Of a DNA stretch of 40,759 nucleotides, positions 24,438-33,225 are shown in pieces. The first letter of the stretch is position 1. The number at the start of each line of letters is the position of its first letter. The translations under genes were made by a program, and so were the position numbers. The stretch spans positions 1-40,759 of the forward strand of contig JAZRHH010000028.1 in the NCBI GenBank assembly GCA_045644665.1, in the 5' to 3' direction. Under the pieces are notes generated by a model, which was not told the DNA's origin, ran no database searches, and saw only the letters and a list, made by a program, of their open reading frames with translations. Source of the DNA: RGIG9115 sp045644665 (GTDB lineage: Bacteria > Bacillota > Clostridia > UBA1381).

Positions 24438-26648
24438 TTATTCAAATGACAACTGTCCGCTGTCTTCCTTTTTGATAAAGCAGCCGGCAGCAGGAATGTT
24501 TTTGGTACTATAATACTTGATATCACCAAGAGATGTTTCCTCCGGCGGCACAACACGTACAAGCTTTGCGTTTTTCTTCTTTAAAGTAAGCACCTGTACG
24601 CCCTGGGTGTTCTTTGTTGTCTTTAGCGGAATTTTTTCTGTGTTAAAGCAAAGAGCTTTGTTATTATCGGAAAGCGCCACGAGGGTCTGATCCTCCGGCA
24701 TAAAGCGAATTGAACATAGAGGTGACTTATCCGAATATGCGTTTATAAGCTTCTTTCTGTTTGTTTTTGTTGCATAGTTTATAAGCTCAACCTTTGCCAT
24801 TTTACCGTTTTCAAAGGCATAAAGCATAAGTCCTTTGTAGTCTGTTGTAACAACTATATAAACAAACTTTTCGTCGGCTTCTGCCCCTGCAATTGCAGGA
24901 ACATATTCGCCCATGGTGCTGACCTTTGCATCAGGAATGTCGTTCAGCTTCATTTTATAAACTGTTGACTTGTCTGTAAACATAAGCACTTCCGCAGCGT
25001 TGCTTGTTTCAATTTCCTGAAGTATCTCATCTCCGTCTTTTAGCTTATGCTCTGTTGTACTCATACGAAGTGATGCATGAGGAATTTTCTTAAGGTAGTT
25101 ATCCCTTGTAAAGAACAGAGTAAGAGGATAGTCGTCAACTGTTTCTACCTCTGTATAGGATACAATATCAGTTTCCGAAACAAGCTCTGTTTTCCTTGGG
25201 ATAGCATATTTTTTTGAAATTTCCGTAAGCTGCTTTGAAATTAGCTTTTTGATTTTTCTGTCGGAGGAGATAAGATCCTCGAGGTCTGCAATTTCTTCTA
25301 TAAGCTTTTCAATTTCTGCGGTACGATTGAGAATATACTCGCGGTTTAAATTACGAAGCTTAATTTCCGCTACATACTCTGCCTGCACCTTATCAATTGA
25401 AAATCCGTCCATAAGATTTGGAACAACGTCCTCGTCCCTCTCTGTATGTCTTACAATACTTATTGCCTTGTCTATATCAAGAAGTATCTTTTTAAGACCT
25501 GTAAGAAGATGAAGCTTTGCACTTTTCTTGTCTATATCATAAGCTGTTGCGTTTTTAATACATTGCACACGGAACTTTATCCACTCTGCAAGTATTCCCT
25601 TTATGCCAAGAACCATTGGCTTTGAGTTTATAAGCACGTTAAAGTTACAGCTAAAGCTGTCCTCTAAACTTGTAAGCTTAAAGAGCTTTGACATAAGGCT
25701 ATCCGGGTCAGTTCCACGCTTTAGGTCAATTGCAATCTTAAAGCCCTGAAGTCCTGTTTCATCTCTTGCATCAGAAATTTCCTTAAGCTTTCCTGCTTTT
25801 ATATTTTCCATTATCTTTGAGATGATGACTTCACTTGTGGTTGTATATGGAATTTCTGTAATTTCTATACAGTTATTTTTCTTGTCAAAGGAGTACTTTG
25901 CACGGAGCTTGAAGCTACCTCTTCCTGTCCTGTAGATTTCCTCCATTTCACTTTTTACATAAATAAGTTGCGCGCCCATTGAAAAGTCGGGAGCGGGCAT
26001 AAACTCTGAAATGTCACAGTCCTCGTCTTTTATAAAGGCAACTGTTGCATCACAGACTTCCTTTAGGTTAAAGGAGCAGATATTACTTGCCATACCAACA
26101 GCTATACCCTGGTTTGGGTTTACAAGTATGTGCGGGAATGTTGTTGGAAGGAGTGTTGGCTCCTTTAAGGTGCCGTCATAGTTGTCAACAAATTTTACTG
26201 TGTTTTTGTTAATATCCGCAAAAAGCTCACTGCATATTGGCTCAAGCTTTGCCTCGGTGTATCTTGAAGCCGCATATGCCATATCTCTTGAATACTGTTT
26301 ACCAAAGTTTCCCTGGGACTCTATGAGAGGATATAAAAGCGCCTCGTTTCCGCGGGTGAGTCTTACCATTGTTTCATAAATTGCCGCGTCACCGTGGGGG
26401 TTTAGCTGCATGGTCTGTCCCACAATGTTTGCAGACTTTATCATTTTGCCGTTTAAAAGTCCCATACGGTACATGGTGTAAAGGAGCTTTCTGTGAGCCG
26501 GCTTTAGTCCGTCTATTTCAGGGATTGCACGGGAAACTATAACGCTCATGGCATATGGCATATAGTTAGTTTCAAGAGTTTCACAAATGGGCTGCTCACG
26601 TATTTCGGCAAGAATTATTTCTTCGTTTGTAGCTTTCTTTTTTGCCAT
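24438..26648 (-). CDS. parC: Topoisomerase IV subunit A (ParC-like)
   Basis: 736 aa. The breakage-reunion domain has the catalytic Tyr130 in AASRYTEAK, preceded by Arg129. No GyrA box (QRRGGKG-like) is seen in the C-terminal part, which favours topoisomerase IV over gyrase. The quinolone-binding helix reads NPHGDAAIYETM: Ala88 replaces the usual Ser and Glu92 the second acidic residue. Shine-Dalgarno AAAGGGTG. It lies 22 bases after parE, the usual order. The enzyme decatenates daughter chromosomes. Confidence 0.93.
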   Translation of the reverse strand: MAKKKATNEEIILAEIREQPICETLETNYMPYAMSVIVSRAIPEIDGLKPAHRKLLYTMYRMGLLNGKMIKSANIVGQTMQLNPHGDAAIYETMVRLTRGNEALLYPLIESQGNFGKQYSRDMAYAASRYTEAKLEPICSELFADINKNTVKFVDNYDGTLKEPTLLPTTFPHILVNPNQGIAVGMASNICSFNLKEVCDATVAFIKDEDCDISEFMPAPDFSMGAQLIYVKSEMEEIYRTGRGSFKLRAKYSFDKKNNCIEITEIPYTTTSEVIISKIMENIKAGKLKEISDARDETGLQGFKIAIDLKRGTDPDSLMSKLFKLTSLEDSFSCNFNVLINSKPMVLGIKGILAEWIKFRVQCIKNATAYDIDKKSAKLHLLTGLKKILLDIDKAISIVRHTERDEDVVPNLMDGFSIDKVQAEYVAEIKLRNLNREYILNRTAEIEKLIEEIADLEDLISSDRKIKKLISKQLTEISKKYAIPRKTELVSETDIVSYTEVETVDDYPLTLFFTRDNYLKKIPHASLRMSTTEHKLKDGDEILQEIETSNAAEVLMFTDKSTVYKMKLNDIPDAKVSTMGEYVPAIAGAEADEKFVYIVVTTDYKGLMLYAFENGKMAKVELINYATKTNRKKLINAYSDKSPLCSIRFMPEDQTLVALSDNNKALCFNTEKIPLKTTKNTQGVQVLTLKKKNAKLVRVVPPEETSLGDIKYYSTKNIPAAGCFIKKEDSGQLSFE

Positions 26649-26670
26649 TTAAATTTCACCCTTTCAAATC

Positions 26671-28689
26671 CTAGCTAATATCAAGCATATCCATGTATGC
26701 GTATCCGTTTTCGGCAATATAGTCCTTTCTCTCCTGGAGCTTGTCCCCAAGGAGCACATCAAAGGTTTTTGCCGTTTTTTCTATACTTTCGGGAGTTACC
26801 CTTATGAGCTTTCTTGTTGCAGGATGCATGGTTGTAAGGCTCATCATATCAGGCTGGTTCTCACCAAGACCTTTTGAACGCTTTATTTCATAATCGTCCT
26901 TTTGAAGTGACAACCCTTCCCTTTCAAGCTCTTGTACAATAGCGTCCTTTTCTGCATCAGAGTATGCAAACTTTCTCTCACCCTTGCGCTTTGTTTTCAG
27001 AATTGCTATTTCATAAAGAGGCGATTCTGCAATATATACCTTACCTGCATCAATAAGTGATGGGGTAAGTCTGTAAATCATTGTTAGTACAAGGGTTCTT
27101 ATCTGGAAGCCGTCTACGTCTGCGTCTGTACAGATTATTACCTTGTCCCATCTTAAGTTGTCCATGCTAAAGCTGTCTACCTTGTTGTTGTGCTTTGACT
27201 TTATTTCAACGCCGCAGCCAAGTACTTTTAAAAGGTCTACTATAATATCGCTTTTGAAAATTTTGGGGTAGTCTGCTTTAAGACAGTTCAGGATTTTACC
27301 ACGTATTGGCATAATTGCCTGGAACATAGGGTCACGAGCCTGTTTACATGAACCAAGCGCCGAGTCACCCTCAACTATATAAATTTCACGGATTGACTTA
27401 TCCTTTGAGCGGCAATCTACAAACTTTTCCACTCTGTTTGTAACGTCCATAGTGCCTGTGAGCTTTTTCTTTATGTCAATTCGTGCCTTTTCTGCATTTT
27501 CACGGCTACGCTTATTAACAAGGACCTGATTTGCAATTTTTTCTGCATCAACCTTGTTTTCTATAAAGTAGACTTCAAGCTGATTTTTCATAAATTCAGT
27601 CATTGCGTCCTGAATGAATTTATTGTTTATTGCTTTCTTTGTCTGGTTCTCGTAGCTTGTTTGTGTAGAGAATGAATTTATAACAAGCATAAGACAATCG
27701 CTTACATCATTGAAGCTTATTTTTGATTCATTTTTGTTATACTTGTTATTTGCCTTAAGGTACTTGTCTATGGAATTGACAAAGGCTGTTTTTACCGCTT
27801 TGTCAGGTGAGCCGCCATGCTCGAGCCAGCTTGAATTGTGATAATATTCAAGAGAGTTTACTGTGTTTGAAAAGCAAAAGGCAATATGCATCTTTACCTT
27901 ATACTCAGGCTTATCCTCTCTGTCTCTTCCTTTTCTTTCGCACTCCCAGCTTTCAACAGTTGTAAAGCTTTGCTCCTCCGTCTTTTCACGGACATAGTCT
28001 ACTATTCCATTTTCGTAGTAGTACTCAAACATTTCCATGCCGTCAGCTGTTTCATTATATAAAACAAAGCGTATTCCGGCATTTACCATTGCCTGCTTTT
28101 CCAGAGTGTCTTTATAAAATTCTACGGGTATATTGATATCTGTAAACACCTCAAGGTCAGGACGCCAGTGCTGGACTGTTCCTGTTTGCACACTTCTTGT
28201 AGGCTCCTTTGAAAGTCCACCGATATTTTGACCCTTTTCAAAATGGAGAGTATATTTTGTTTTGTCACGAACAACTGTTACGTCCATGTACTCGGAGCTG
28301 TACTGGGTAGCACAGGCGCCAAGACCGTTCAGTCCAAGGCTGTATTCGTACATTCCGTTGTCGTTATTATTGTACTTACCGCCGGCATAAAGCTCACAAA
28401 AAACAAGCTCCCAATTATAGCGCTCTTCCTTTTCGTTATAATCAAGAGGTATACCTCTGCCGTGGTCTCTTATTTCTATTGAGTTGTCAAGAAATCTTGT
28501 AACTTCAATAATATTTCCGTAGCCCTCACGAGCTTCGTCTATTGAGTTTGACAGAATTTCAAAAAAGGAATGCTGGCATCCCTCAAGACCGTCTGAGCCA
28601 AATATAACAGCCGGGCGTTTTCTTACCCTGTCTGCGCCTTTAAGACTTGTTATACTCTCATTATCATAGGTTTTTTTCTTACCTGCCAT
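26671..28689 (-). CDS. parE: Topoisomerase IV subunit B (ParE-like)
   Basis: 672 aa from ATG 28689; a TTG twelve bases earlier would sit right on the Shine-Dalgarno (AAAGGA) and is rejected. GHKL ATPase residues: EILSNSIDEA (Glu, Asn), IRDHGRGIP (Asp), YSLGLNGLGA. The TOPRIM part has IVEGDSALGSC and the metal-binding CTDADVDG, with RSKGLGENQPDMM near the end. Partner of the parC product. The gene ends in TAG, with a TGA four codons further on. Confidence 0.94.
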   Translation of the reverse strand: MAGKKKTYDNESITSLKGADRVRKRPAVIFGSDGLEGCQHSFFEILSNSIDEAREGYGNIIEVTRFLDNSIEIRDHGRGIPLDYNEKEERYNWELVFCELYAGGKYNNNDNGMYEYSLGLNGLGACATQYSSEYMDVTVVRDKTKYTLHFEKGQNIGGLSKEPTRSVQTGTVQHWRPDLEVFTDINIPVEFYKDTLEKQAMVNAGIRFVLYNETADGMEMFEYYYENGIVDYVREKTEEQSFTTVESWECERKGRDREDKPEYKVKMHIAFCFSNTVNSLEYYHNSSWLEHGGSPDKAVKTAFVNSIDKYLKANNKYNKNESKISFNDVSDCLMLVINSFSTQTSYENQTKKAINNKFIQDAMTEFMKNQLEVYFIENKVDAEKIANQVLVNKRSRENAEKARIDIKKKLTGTMDVTNRVEKFVDCRSKDKSIREIYIVEGDSALGSCKQARDPMFQAIMPIRGKILNCLKADYPKIFKSDIIVDLLKVLGCGVEIKSKHNNKVDSFSMDNLRWDKVIICTDADVDGFQIRTLVLTMIYRLTPSLIDAGKVYIAESPLYEIAILKTKRKGERKFAYSDAEKDAIVQELEREGLSLQKDDYEIKRSKGLGENQPDMMSLTTMHPATRKLIRVTPESIEKTAKTFDVLLGDKLQERKDYIAENGYAYMDMLDIS

Positions 28690-28755
28690 TTGATATATCA
28701 AATCCTTTCAAAACACCAGTAAAAGCTAGTCTAACTTTAACTAAAAACTACTTTT

Positions 28756-28785
28756 ATTATACACCATTTTATGTATGTTTGACAA
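28756..28785 (-). promoter_or_regulatory. sigma-A promoter of parE-parC
   Basis: Minus strand: -35 TTGTCA (28780-28785), 18-base spacer, -10 TATAAT (28756-28761). Confidence 0.65.
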
Positions 28786-28802
28786 ATTTTAAAACTTTAC
28801 TA

Positions 28803-28831
28803 TTGTGTTACATTTTTTTTTGTGATATAAT
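28803..28831 (+). promoter_or_regulatory. Promoter of the Cys-cluster protein gene
   Basis: -10 TATAAT (28826-28831), 17-base spacer, weak -35 TTGTGT (28803-28808). Divergent from the parE promoter. Confidence 0.5.
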
Positions 28832-28866
28832 AAGATAAGTATAAGGAAAAATGGAGGATAATTTCT

Positions 28867-29391
28867 ATGAACAGTGCATATGTTTATTTACAGTTATATA
28901 AATTATTTGATGATATTACTCCTATAAGGGTTGATTGCGGAGAACTTTGCGGCAAAGCCTGCTGCAAAGGTGAAGATGCAGGAATGTACCTTTTCCCGGG
29001 CGAGAAAAAGGTTTTTGACCTACTTTCTCCGGACTGGATTAAAGTGGAGCAATCTGACTTTTCCTATACCGTGGACGGAAAGAAAAAAACTCTGCCTCTT
29101 GCCATGTGCAGCGGCAAGTGTGACAGATACCAAAGACCTCTTGCGTGCCGCATATTCCCTCTTACGCCATATCTTGACGAAAGCGGAAGCCTAAGTATTA
29201 TAACAGACCCAAGAGCAAAATCTGTTTGCCCTCTTTCCAAGGTTATGAAAAAAGAAGACTATGCACCTGAATTTGTTAAGAATGTAGAGCGCACATTCAG
29301 ACTTCTTATGAAGAACAAGGACTTTGCAGAGTTTATGAAAGAATATTCAAAGTATTTACGGGAATTTATGAGATTTTTTGAGGAAAATTGA
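28867..29391 (+). CDS. YkgJ-type Cys-cluster protein
   Basis: 174 aa. The pattern CGELCGKACCKG (about 24-35), CSGKCDRYQRPLACRIFP (about 81-98) and a later VCPL matches the zinc/iron-chelating CxxxC-x2-CC proteins of the YkgJ/UPF0153 group, with many conserved Cys. The function is unknown in general; a metal cluster is likely. Shine-Dalgarno GGAGG. The VanW gene follows after 15 bases in the same direction, so the two may be one transcript. Confidence 0.75.
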   Translation: MNSAYVYLQLYKLFDDITPIRVDCGELCGKACCKGEDAGMYLFPGEKKVFDLLSPDWIKVEQSDFSYTVDGKKKTLPLAMCSGKCDRYQRPLACRIFPLTPYLDESGSLSIITDPRAKSVCPLSKVMKKEDYAPEFVKNVERTFRLLMKNKDFAEFMKEYSKYLREFMRFFEEN

Positions 29392-29406
29392 AAGGAAGGT
29401 ATATAA

Positions 29407-31254
29407 ATGCATCAAAGCAAAAAAAACAACAAAGGACAAAATATTAAAAACAATATAATTGAGGACGACTTTGCTACCCCCCTAAAAAATACAGTTCCCA
29501 CAGAGGATACTACCGAGAAGAAATCACCATTTATTAAAATTGCTGTGATTGTTGCAGTGGTCGTTATCTTTGCATTTGCTGCTCTTGGTGCATACGGTGC
29601 ATCACTTCCAAAATCAAAAGTCATGAACGGAATAAAAGTCAGCGAAATATTAATTGGTGGTTTAACAGAAAAACAGGCAGCGAGTGTTCTTGATGTTGCG
29701 GGAGTTTTGAGCTATGATGAGGTAATAATAAAAGCAAACGGGAAAAAGTTTGCCGTAAAGACCTCGGATATAGATGTACAGGTTGATATTGAAGCCACAG
29801 CTAAAAAGGCATTTGACATAGGAAAAGGCTCAAATATAATATCAAACGCAGTTGAAGCATTGAAGATAAAGCTGACAGGTAACAGCGTTGCACCAGTTAT
29901 ACTCTATGATGACGCGAAATTTGCACAGCAGATAAACAGTATAGGTGCAAAGGCAGTTGGAAGCGTACTTGCAGAGCATTCTGTAAGATTTGATGAAACA
30001 GGCAAAGCGTATATCGTACCCGGCCAGTCCGGCTACAACAACGACCCGACAGAAATCATGGAAAGAATAAAAGAAGCTATATTAAATGCTCATTCAAACG
30101 AGCTGGATGTGACTTTTGAAAAAACCTCTCCCAAGGAGCTTACCATCGAATCTCTTGATGCACTTATATACTGCGACCCTAAAAATGCTTCTTTTGCTAT
30201 AGAAAACGGAGACATAAAAATTCTACCTGCTGTTGACGGAAGATATATAGACAAGGGATACTGCAAAAAGCTTCTTTCCAAAGTCCATGAGGGCGGAGAT
30301 GAGGTCGAGATCCCATACAATGTAACCAAAGCAGAAATTCATGCCGAAGATCTTGAAAAAAAGCTTTTTAATGCAACTCTTGGTTCATATACAACAAGAT
30401 ATGAAGCAGGCGGCAACAGAGGTTCAAATGTAGCAAATGCTGCATCGAAAATTAATAACAAGATACTGCTTCCCGGAGAAACTTTTTCATTTAATCAAAC
30501 AGTTGGAAGAAGAACTGTTGCAAATGGATTCAAAACTGCTCCCGAATATATGAACGGTCAGACGGTTGACGGAATTGGCGGCGGCACATGCCAAGTAAGT
30601 ACTACTTTGTACTCGGCTGTCCTTTATGCAGACTTAAAAATCGTTAAGCGTTCGAACCATTCTATGAGTGTTAGTTATGTACCGCTCGGTCAAGATGCTA
30701 CCGTTACCGACGGAGGACTTGACCTGCAATTTATGAACGATACAGAGTATCCCATAAAAATTTCCTCTGTTACAGGTGGAGGAAAAATAACAGTAACCAT
30801 TATAGGTACTGCGCCGGAAATAGAAAAAACAGTTAAAATTTCACACCAGAGAGTATCCGTGCAAACAGGAAGCGCAGTTAAAACAACAAGGCTTGTTTAT
30901 GACAAAGACGGAACTCTTATAAAAGAAGAAAATCTTGGAACCAGCCGTTACAAACCGCATGGAACAGATACGCCGGCCAGTGCAGCTCCCGAGGCAACAG
31001 AGAAAGTTGAACATGAGCAAATTCCGGAAACAATTATAATACCAACGGAAAAAGCACCCGAGAAAACAGCTGCACCTACTCAGACACCTGCAACTGAAAA
31101 GCCAAAAGCGGAAAATACACCCGCTCCAACACAAGCTCCCGCACCTGAGAATCCAACGCCGGAGAAAACACCTGCTCCAACTCAGGCTCCTGCGGCAGAA
31201 AAACCATCAGCACCTGAACCGGAAGCAGAAAAAACACCTATAAAAGCAGAATAA
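29407..31254 (+). CDS. VanW family membrane-anchored wall protein with Pro-rich tail
   Basis: 615 aa. A cytoplasmic N-terminus precedes one membrane helix (about 42-63). A peptidoglycan-binding-like (PG_binding_4) region follows at about 70-310, with two repeats. The VanW domain lies at about 322-455 (TLGSYTTRYEAGGNRGSN, LPGETFSFNQTVGRRT, GGGTCQVSTTLYSA, VKRSNHSMSVSYVPLGQDATV). The last ~85 residues are low-complexity repeats of the type TPAPTQAPA/EK, probably a wall-spanning linker. VanW proteins act outside the membrane on or near the wall; the activity of this one is not known. Shine-Dalgarno AAAGGAAGG. Confidence 0.88.
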   Translation: MHQSKKNNKGQNIKNNIIEDDFATPLKNTVPTEDTTEKKSPFIKIAVIVAVVVIFAFAALGAYGASLPKSKVMNGIKVSEILIGGLTEKQAASVLDVAGVLSYDEVIIKANGKKFAVKTSDIDVQVDIEATAKKAFDIGKGSNIISNAVEALKIKLTGNSVAPVILYDDAKFAQQINSIGAKAVGSVLAEHSVRFDETGKAYIVPGQSGYNNDPTEIMERIKEAILNAHSNELDVTFEKTSPKELTIESLDALIYCDPKNASFAIENGDIKILPAVDGRYIDKGYCKKLLSKVHEGGDEVEIPYNVTKAEIHAEDLEKKLFNATLGSYTTRYEAGGNRGSNVANAASKINNKILLPGETFSFNQTVGRRTVANGFKTAPEYMNGQTVDGIGGGTCQVSTTLYSAVLYADLKIVKRSNHSMSVSYVPLGQDATVTDGGLDLQFMNDTEYPIKISSVTGGGKITVTIIGTAPEIEKTVKISHQRVSVQTGSAVKTTRLVYDKDGTLIKEENLGTSRYKPHGTDTPASAAPEATEKVEHEQIPETIIIPTEKAPEKTAAPTQTPATEKPKAENTPAPTQAPAPENPTPEKTPAPTQAPAAEKPSAPEPEAEKTPIKAE

Positions 31255-31261
31255 TATACGG

Positions 31262-31290
31262 GGCTGTTGCAATATGGCAACAGCCTCTTT
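31262..31290 (+). terminator. Terminator-like hairpin after the VanW gene
   Basis: GGCTGTTGC/GCAACAGCC stem, loop AATATG, followed by TCTTT. It has the same CTGTTGC core as the hairpins at 22190 and 40292. Confidence 0.6.
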
Positions 31291-31308
31291 AAAAAGGTAG
31301 AGAGATAT

Positions 31309-32565
31309 ATGAAAACTATCACACCAAAATCACTTATACCGGGCATTACCCCAAAGGATATTGTGCTTGGAAACACTTTAAAATTTAACTGCTGCGTTCA
31401 TAAAATTAAGTGGCGGAGCAGCTTTGTGTTTGTTACACTTAAAACAGGAAGATATACTTTCCTTGCTGTCCACAATCCAAAATACTGCGAAAAGCCATTA
31501 AATGGCGTACATGAGGGTGCATACATAAATGTCACTTGTATAGTCAGGGAAGAAAAAAGGGCAGAAAACGGGCTTGAAATTGCAATTACAGATTATGAGG
31601 TGCTATCAAAGCCGGAGGCGGCTTACCCTTTGCCTGTATCAGACAAAGCACTTGACTGCTCACCGGAGGAAATGATAGAGCATAGAGCTGTATCTATGCG
31701 CCACCCTATACAAAGAGCCACTACAAGAATTTTGGGGACAGTGTTGTACGCATTTTCTTTGTTTATGCAGCAAAATGAGTTTTTAAGGGTACGCACTCCA
31801 AAAATAGTTCCTTATTCCTTTGAGGAGGACAAGGATAGCTTCTCATTTGACTTTTTTGGAAGCAAGGCATATCTATGCTCTGACCCATCAATATACATGA
31901 CACAATCACTTGCCTTTTTTGAGAGAGTATATGATGTGGCAGAAATCTTTTTTGGCAAAAAAAGAAACTCCCCGAGGCTTTTGGCAGAGTATACGTCTCT
32001 GCGCTTTGAACTTGCCTATGGAAACAAAAAGTCTGCAATGGAAACAATAACCGGCGCTTTGAAATTCATAGTGGATTATATAAAAGAAAATAACAGTTAC
32101 GAGCTGACGCTTTTGGAAGCCGAGCTTCCTGAAATGTTTGAAATTCCGGAAATTTCCTTTGATGCAGCATTAAAAGAGCTTGGAAAAAGTGCAAAACAAG
32201 CAGACCTTGACCCAACGGACGAGGTTAGAATTTGCCGGACTATGAAAGAAAAAACGGGATGCGAGTTTGTTTTTGTAACAAACCTGCCGGAAGAAAAAAG
32301 GCCCGCATATCACACCAGAGAAAATTTTGTGCTGCTTTTTAGGGGTATGGAAATTGCATCAGGCGGCGAAAAAATATCAGACTACAAAACATATAAAGAA
32401 AAGGTGCCTACAGCAGGCATGGAAGCAGAGGTTTTAAAGTACGGACTCCCTCCCCACTGCAGCGGCGCAGTTGGAGCAGAACGGTTTGTTACAAAGCTTC
32501 TGAATCTTAATAATATACGAGAGATAACTCTATTCCCTCGTGATATACGCAATCTGAGACCTTAG
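31309..32565 (+). CDS. AspRS/AsnRS-like class II synthetase paralogue, degenerate motif 2
   Basis: 418 aa. Residues about 20-100 look like the anticodon-binding OB fold. The rest follows archaeal-type AspRS: motif 1 NEFLRVRTPKIVP (about 156-168), motif 3 GLPPHCSGAVGAERFV with its Arg (about 392), and the terminal LFPRDIRNLRP. Motif 2, normally F-R-x-E followed by RHLNEATS, reads AEIFFGKKRNSPRLLAEYTS here, so the ATP-binding Arg and the Glu are gone. The QSPQLYKQ motif is SDPSIYMTQ. It is therefore unlikely to be an ordinary synthetase. Members are usually named amino acid-tRNA ligase-related protein. Start 31309 chosen from family-like length and AAGGT upstream. It ends in TAG. Confidence 0.8.
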   Translation: MKTITPKSLIPGITPKDIVLGNTLKFNCCVHKIKWRSSFVFVTLKTGRYTFLAVHNPKYCEKPLNGVHEGAYINVTCIVREEKRAENGLEIAITDYEVLSKPEAAYPLPVSDKALDCSPEEMIEHRAVSMRHPIQRATTRILGTVLYAFSLFMQQNEFLRVRTPKIVPYSFEEDKDSFSFDFFGSKAYLCSDPSIYMTQSLAFFERVYDVAEIFFGKKRNSPRLLAEYTSLRFELAYGNKKSAMETITGALKFIVDYIKENNSYELTLLEAELPEMFEIPEISFDAALKELGKSAKQADLDPTDEVRICRTMKEKTGCEFVFVTNLPEEKRPAYHTRENFVLLFRGMEIASGGEKISDYKTYKEKVPTAGMEAEVLKYGLPPHCSGAVGAERFVTKLLNLNNIREITLFPRDIRNLRP

Positions 32566-32652
32566 ATTATCAAAAATGTACATTGTTGCTGATAATATTA
32601 TATATTTTTGTTGTTGGAATTTAACAGTTAGGAAAAATCCAAAAAATTTATA

Positions 32653-32681
32653 TTGACAATTGTGCTGCCCCGTGTTATAAT
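32653..32681 (+). promoter_or_regulatory. Consensus sigma-A promoter of tRNA-Leu
   Basis: -35 TTGACA (32653-32658), 17-base spacer, -10 TATAAT (32676-32681), both exact, 27 bases before the tRNA. Confidence 0.8.
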
Positions 32682-32708
32682 ATTTCTTGTCGTCAGGCAA
32701 GAATATTT

Positions 32709-32792
32709 GCGAGTGTGCTGGAATAGGCAGACAGGCACGTTTGAGGGGCGTGTGTCTTCGACGTATGGGTTCAAGTCCCATCACTCGCACCA
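32709..32792 (+). tRNA. tRNA-Leu (anticodon GAG), CCA encoded
   Basis: Acceptor GCGAGTG/CACTCGC, anticodon stem CACGT/GCGTG with loop TTGAGGG, a class II variable arm, T-arm GGGTTCAAGTCCC, discriminator A and encoded CCA. Anticodon GAG reads CTC/CTT. Confidence 0.95.
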
Positions 32793-32797
32793 AAAAA

Positions 32798-32825
32798 GAA
32801 AACACCATGTGTGTTTTCTTTTTTT
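32798..32825 (+). terminator. Terminator of tRNA-Leu (first copy)
   Basis: GAAAACAC/GTGTTTTC stem followed by seven T's. The whole 30-base segment 32798-32827 recurs exactly at 33579-33608. Confidence 0.85.
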
Positions 32826-32827
32826 GC

Positions 32828-32982
32828 GTATAAGAGGGACTTGAACCCTAAGAGGGTTTTTGCGTTTAGAAAACGATTAAGTATCGTTTTTAGCAAAAAG
32901 GTGTGAGACGGGTACCAAAACATCGTTTTGGTCGGCGAGCAGTCAAGACGCTGTAAGCGGCTGTGTCCCATCACTCGCACCA
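32828..32982 (+). repeat. tRNA-Leu-derived segment with duplicated 3' end
   Basis: It ends with an exact 18-base copy (32965-32982) of the last 18 bases of tRNA-Leu (32775-32792), including CCA. Near its start is a 13-base exact reverse complement of the tRNA T-arm (32836-32848 versus 32767-32779). Between them lie a long hairpin (about 32857-32899) and ACCAAAA/TTTTGGT (32914-32932). A short GCGAG can pair with CTCGC near the end, but no complete second tRNA can be drawn. It looks like an integration scar or a tRNA-like decoy. Confidence 0.65.
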
Positions 32983-32983
32983 G

Positions 32984-33022
32984 AAAAGACCGTCATTTTC
33001 GATTCGAAATTGACGGTCTTTT
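32984..33022 (+). terminator. Second terminator after the tRNA-Leu 3' end copy
   Basis: A 12-bp stem AAAAGACCGTCA/TGACGGTCTTTT with a loop that can pair internally; it leads straight into hairpin array B. Confidence 0.75.
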
Positions 33023-33200
33023 CAACTAAATCCGTCTTCTTAGACGGAATAAATCTGCTTTGCAGATGAAATCACTTTGTGATGAAATCGCCTGCGGCGG
33101 ATATATGACGGATTTAATTTCATCAAAGTTGCAAGGCTTTGATTTCATCCAAACTTGTTTGGATTTCATCATGGCAAAGCCACGATTTCATTATTGAAAT
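33021..33200. repeat. Hairpin-array element B, upstream of the IVP gene
   Basis: Same organisation as element A at 4045. Stems: TCCGTCT/AGACGGA, ATCTGC/GCAGAT, ATCAC/GTGAT, CGCC/GGCG, ATCAAAG/CTTTGAT (33122-33143), ATCCAAAC/GTTTGGAT and ATCATGGC/GCCACGAT (one mismatch). They are separated by GATTTCATC or ATGAAATC. The outer repeat is AAATCCGTC (33028-33036) / GACGGATTT (33107-33115). Compared with A, stems differ on both arms in step (covariation) while spacers stay constant. The IVP gene begins 26 bases after the array. Confidence 0.78.
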
Positions 33201-33225
33201 ATTTATATCGTATGGGGTATCTTAT

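Noticed and set aside
32530..32808. Minus-strand ORF across tRNA-Leu
   Set aside because: It reads the antisense of a tRNA and a terminator, with no ribosome site; such ORFs are common shadows of tRNA genes.
32828..32982. A second complete tRNA-Leu
   Set aside because: Only the 3' end matches; no D-arm or anticodon arm can be folded with the 5' part.
33021..33200. CRISPR array
   Set aside because: Repeat units are short palindromes that differ from each other while the spacers are constant, the reverse of a CRISPR; no cas genes are present.
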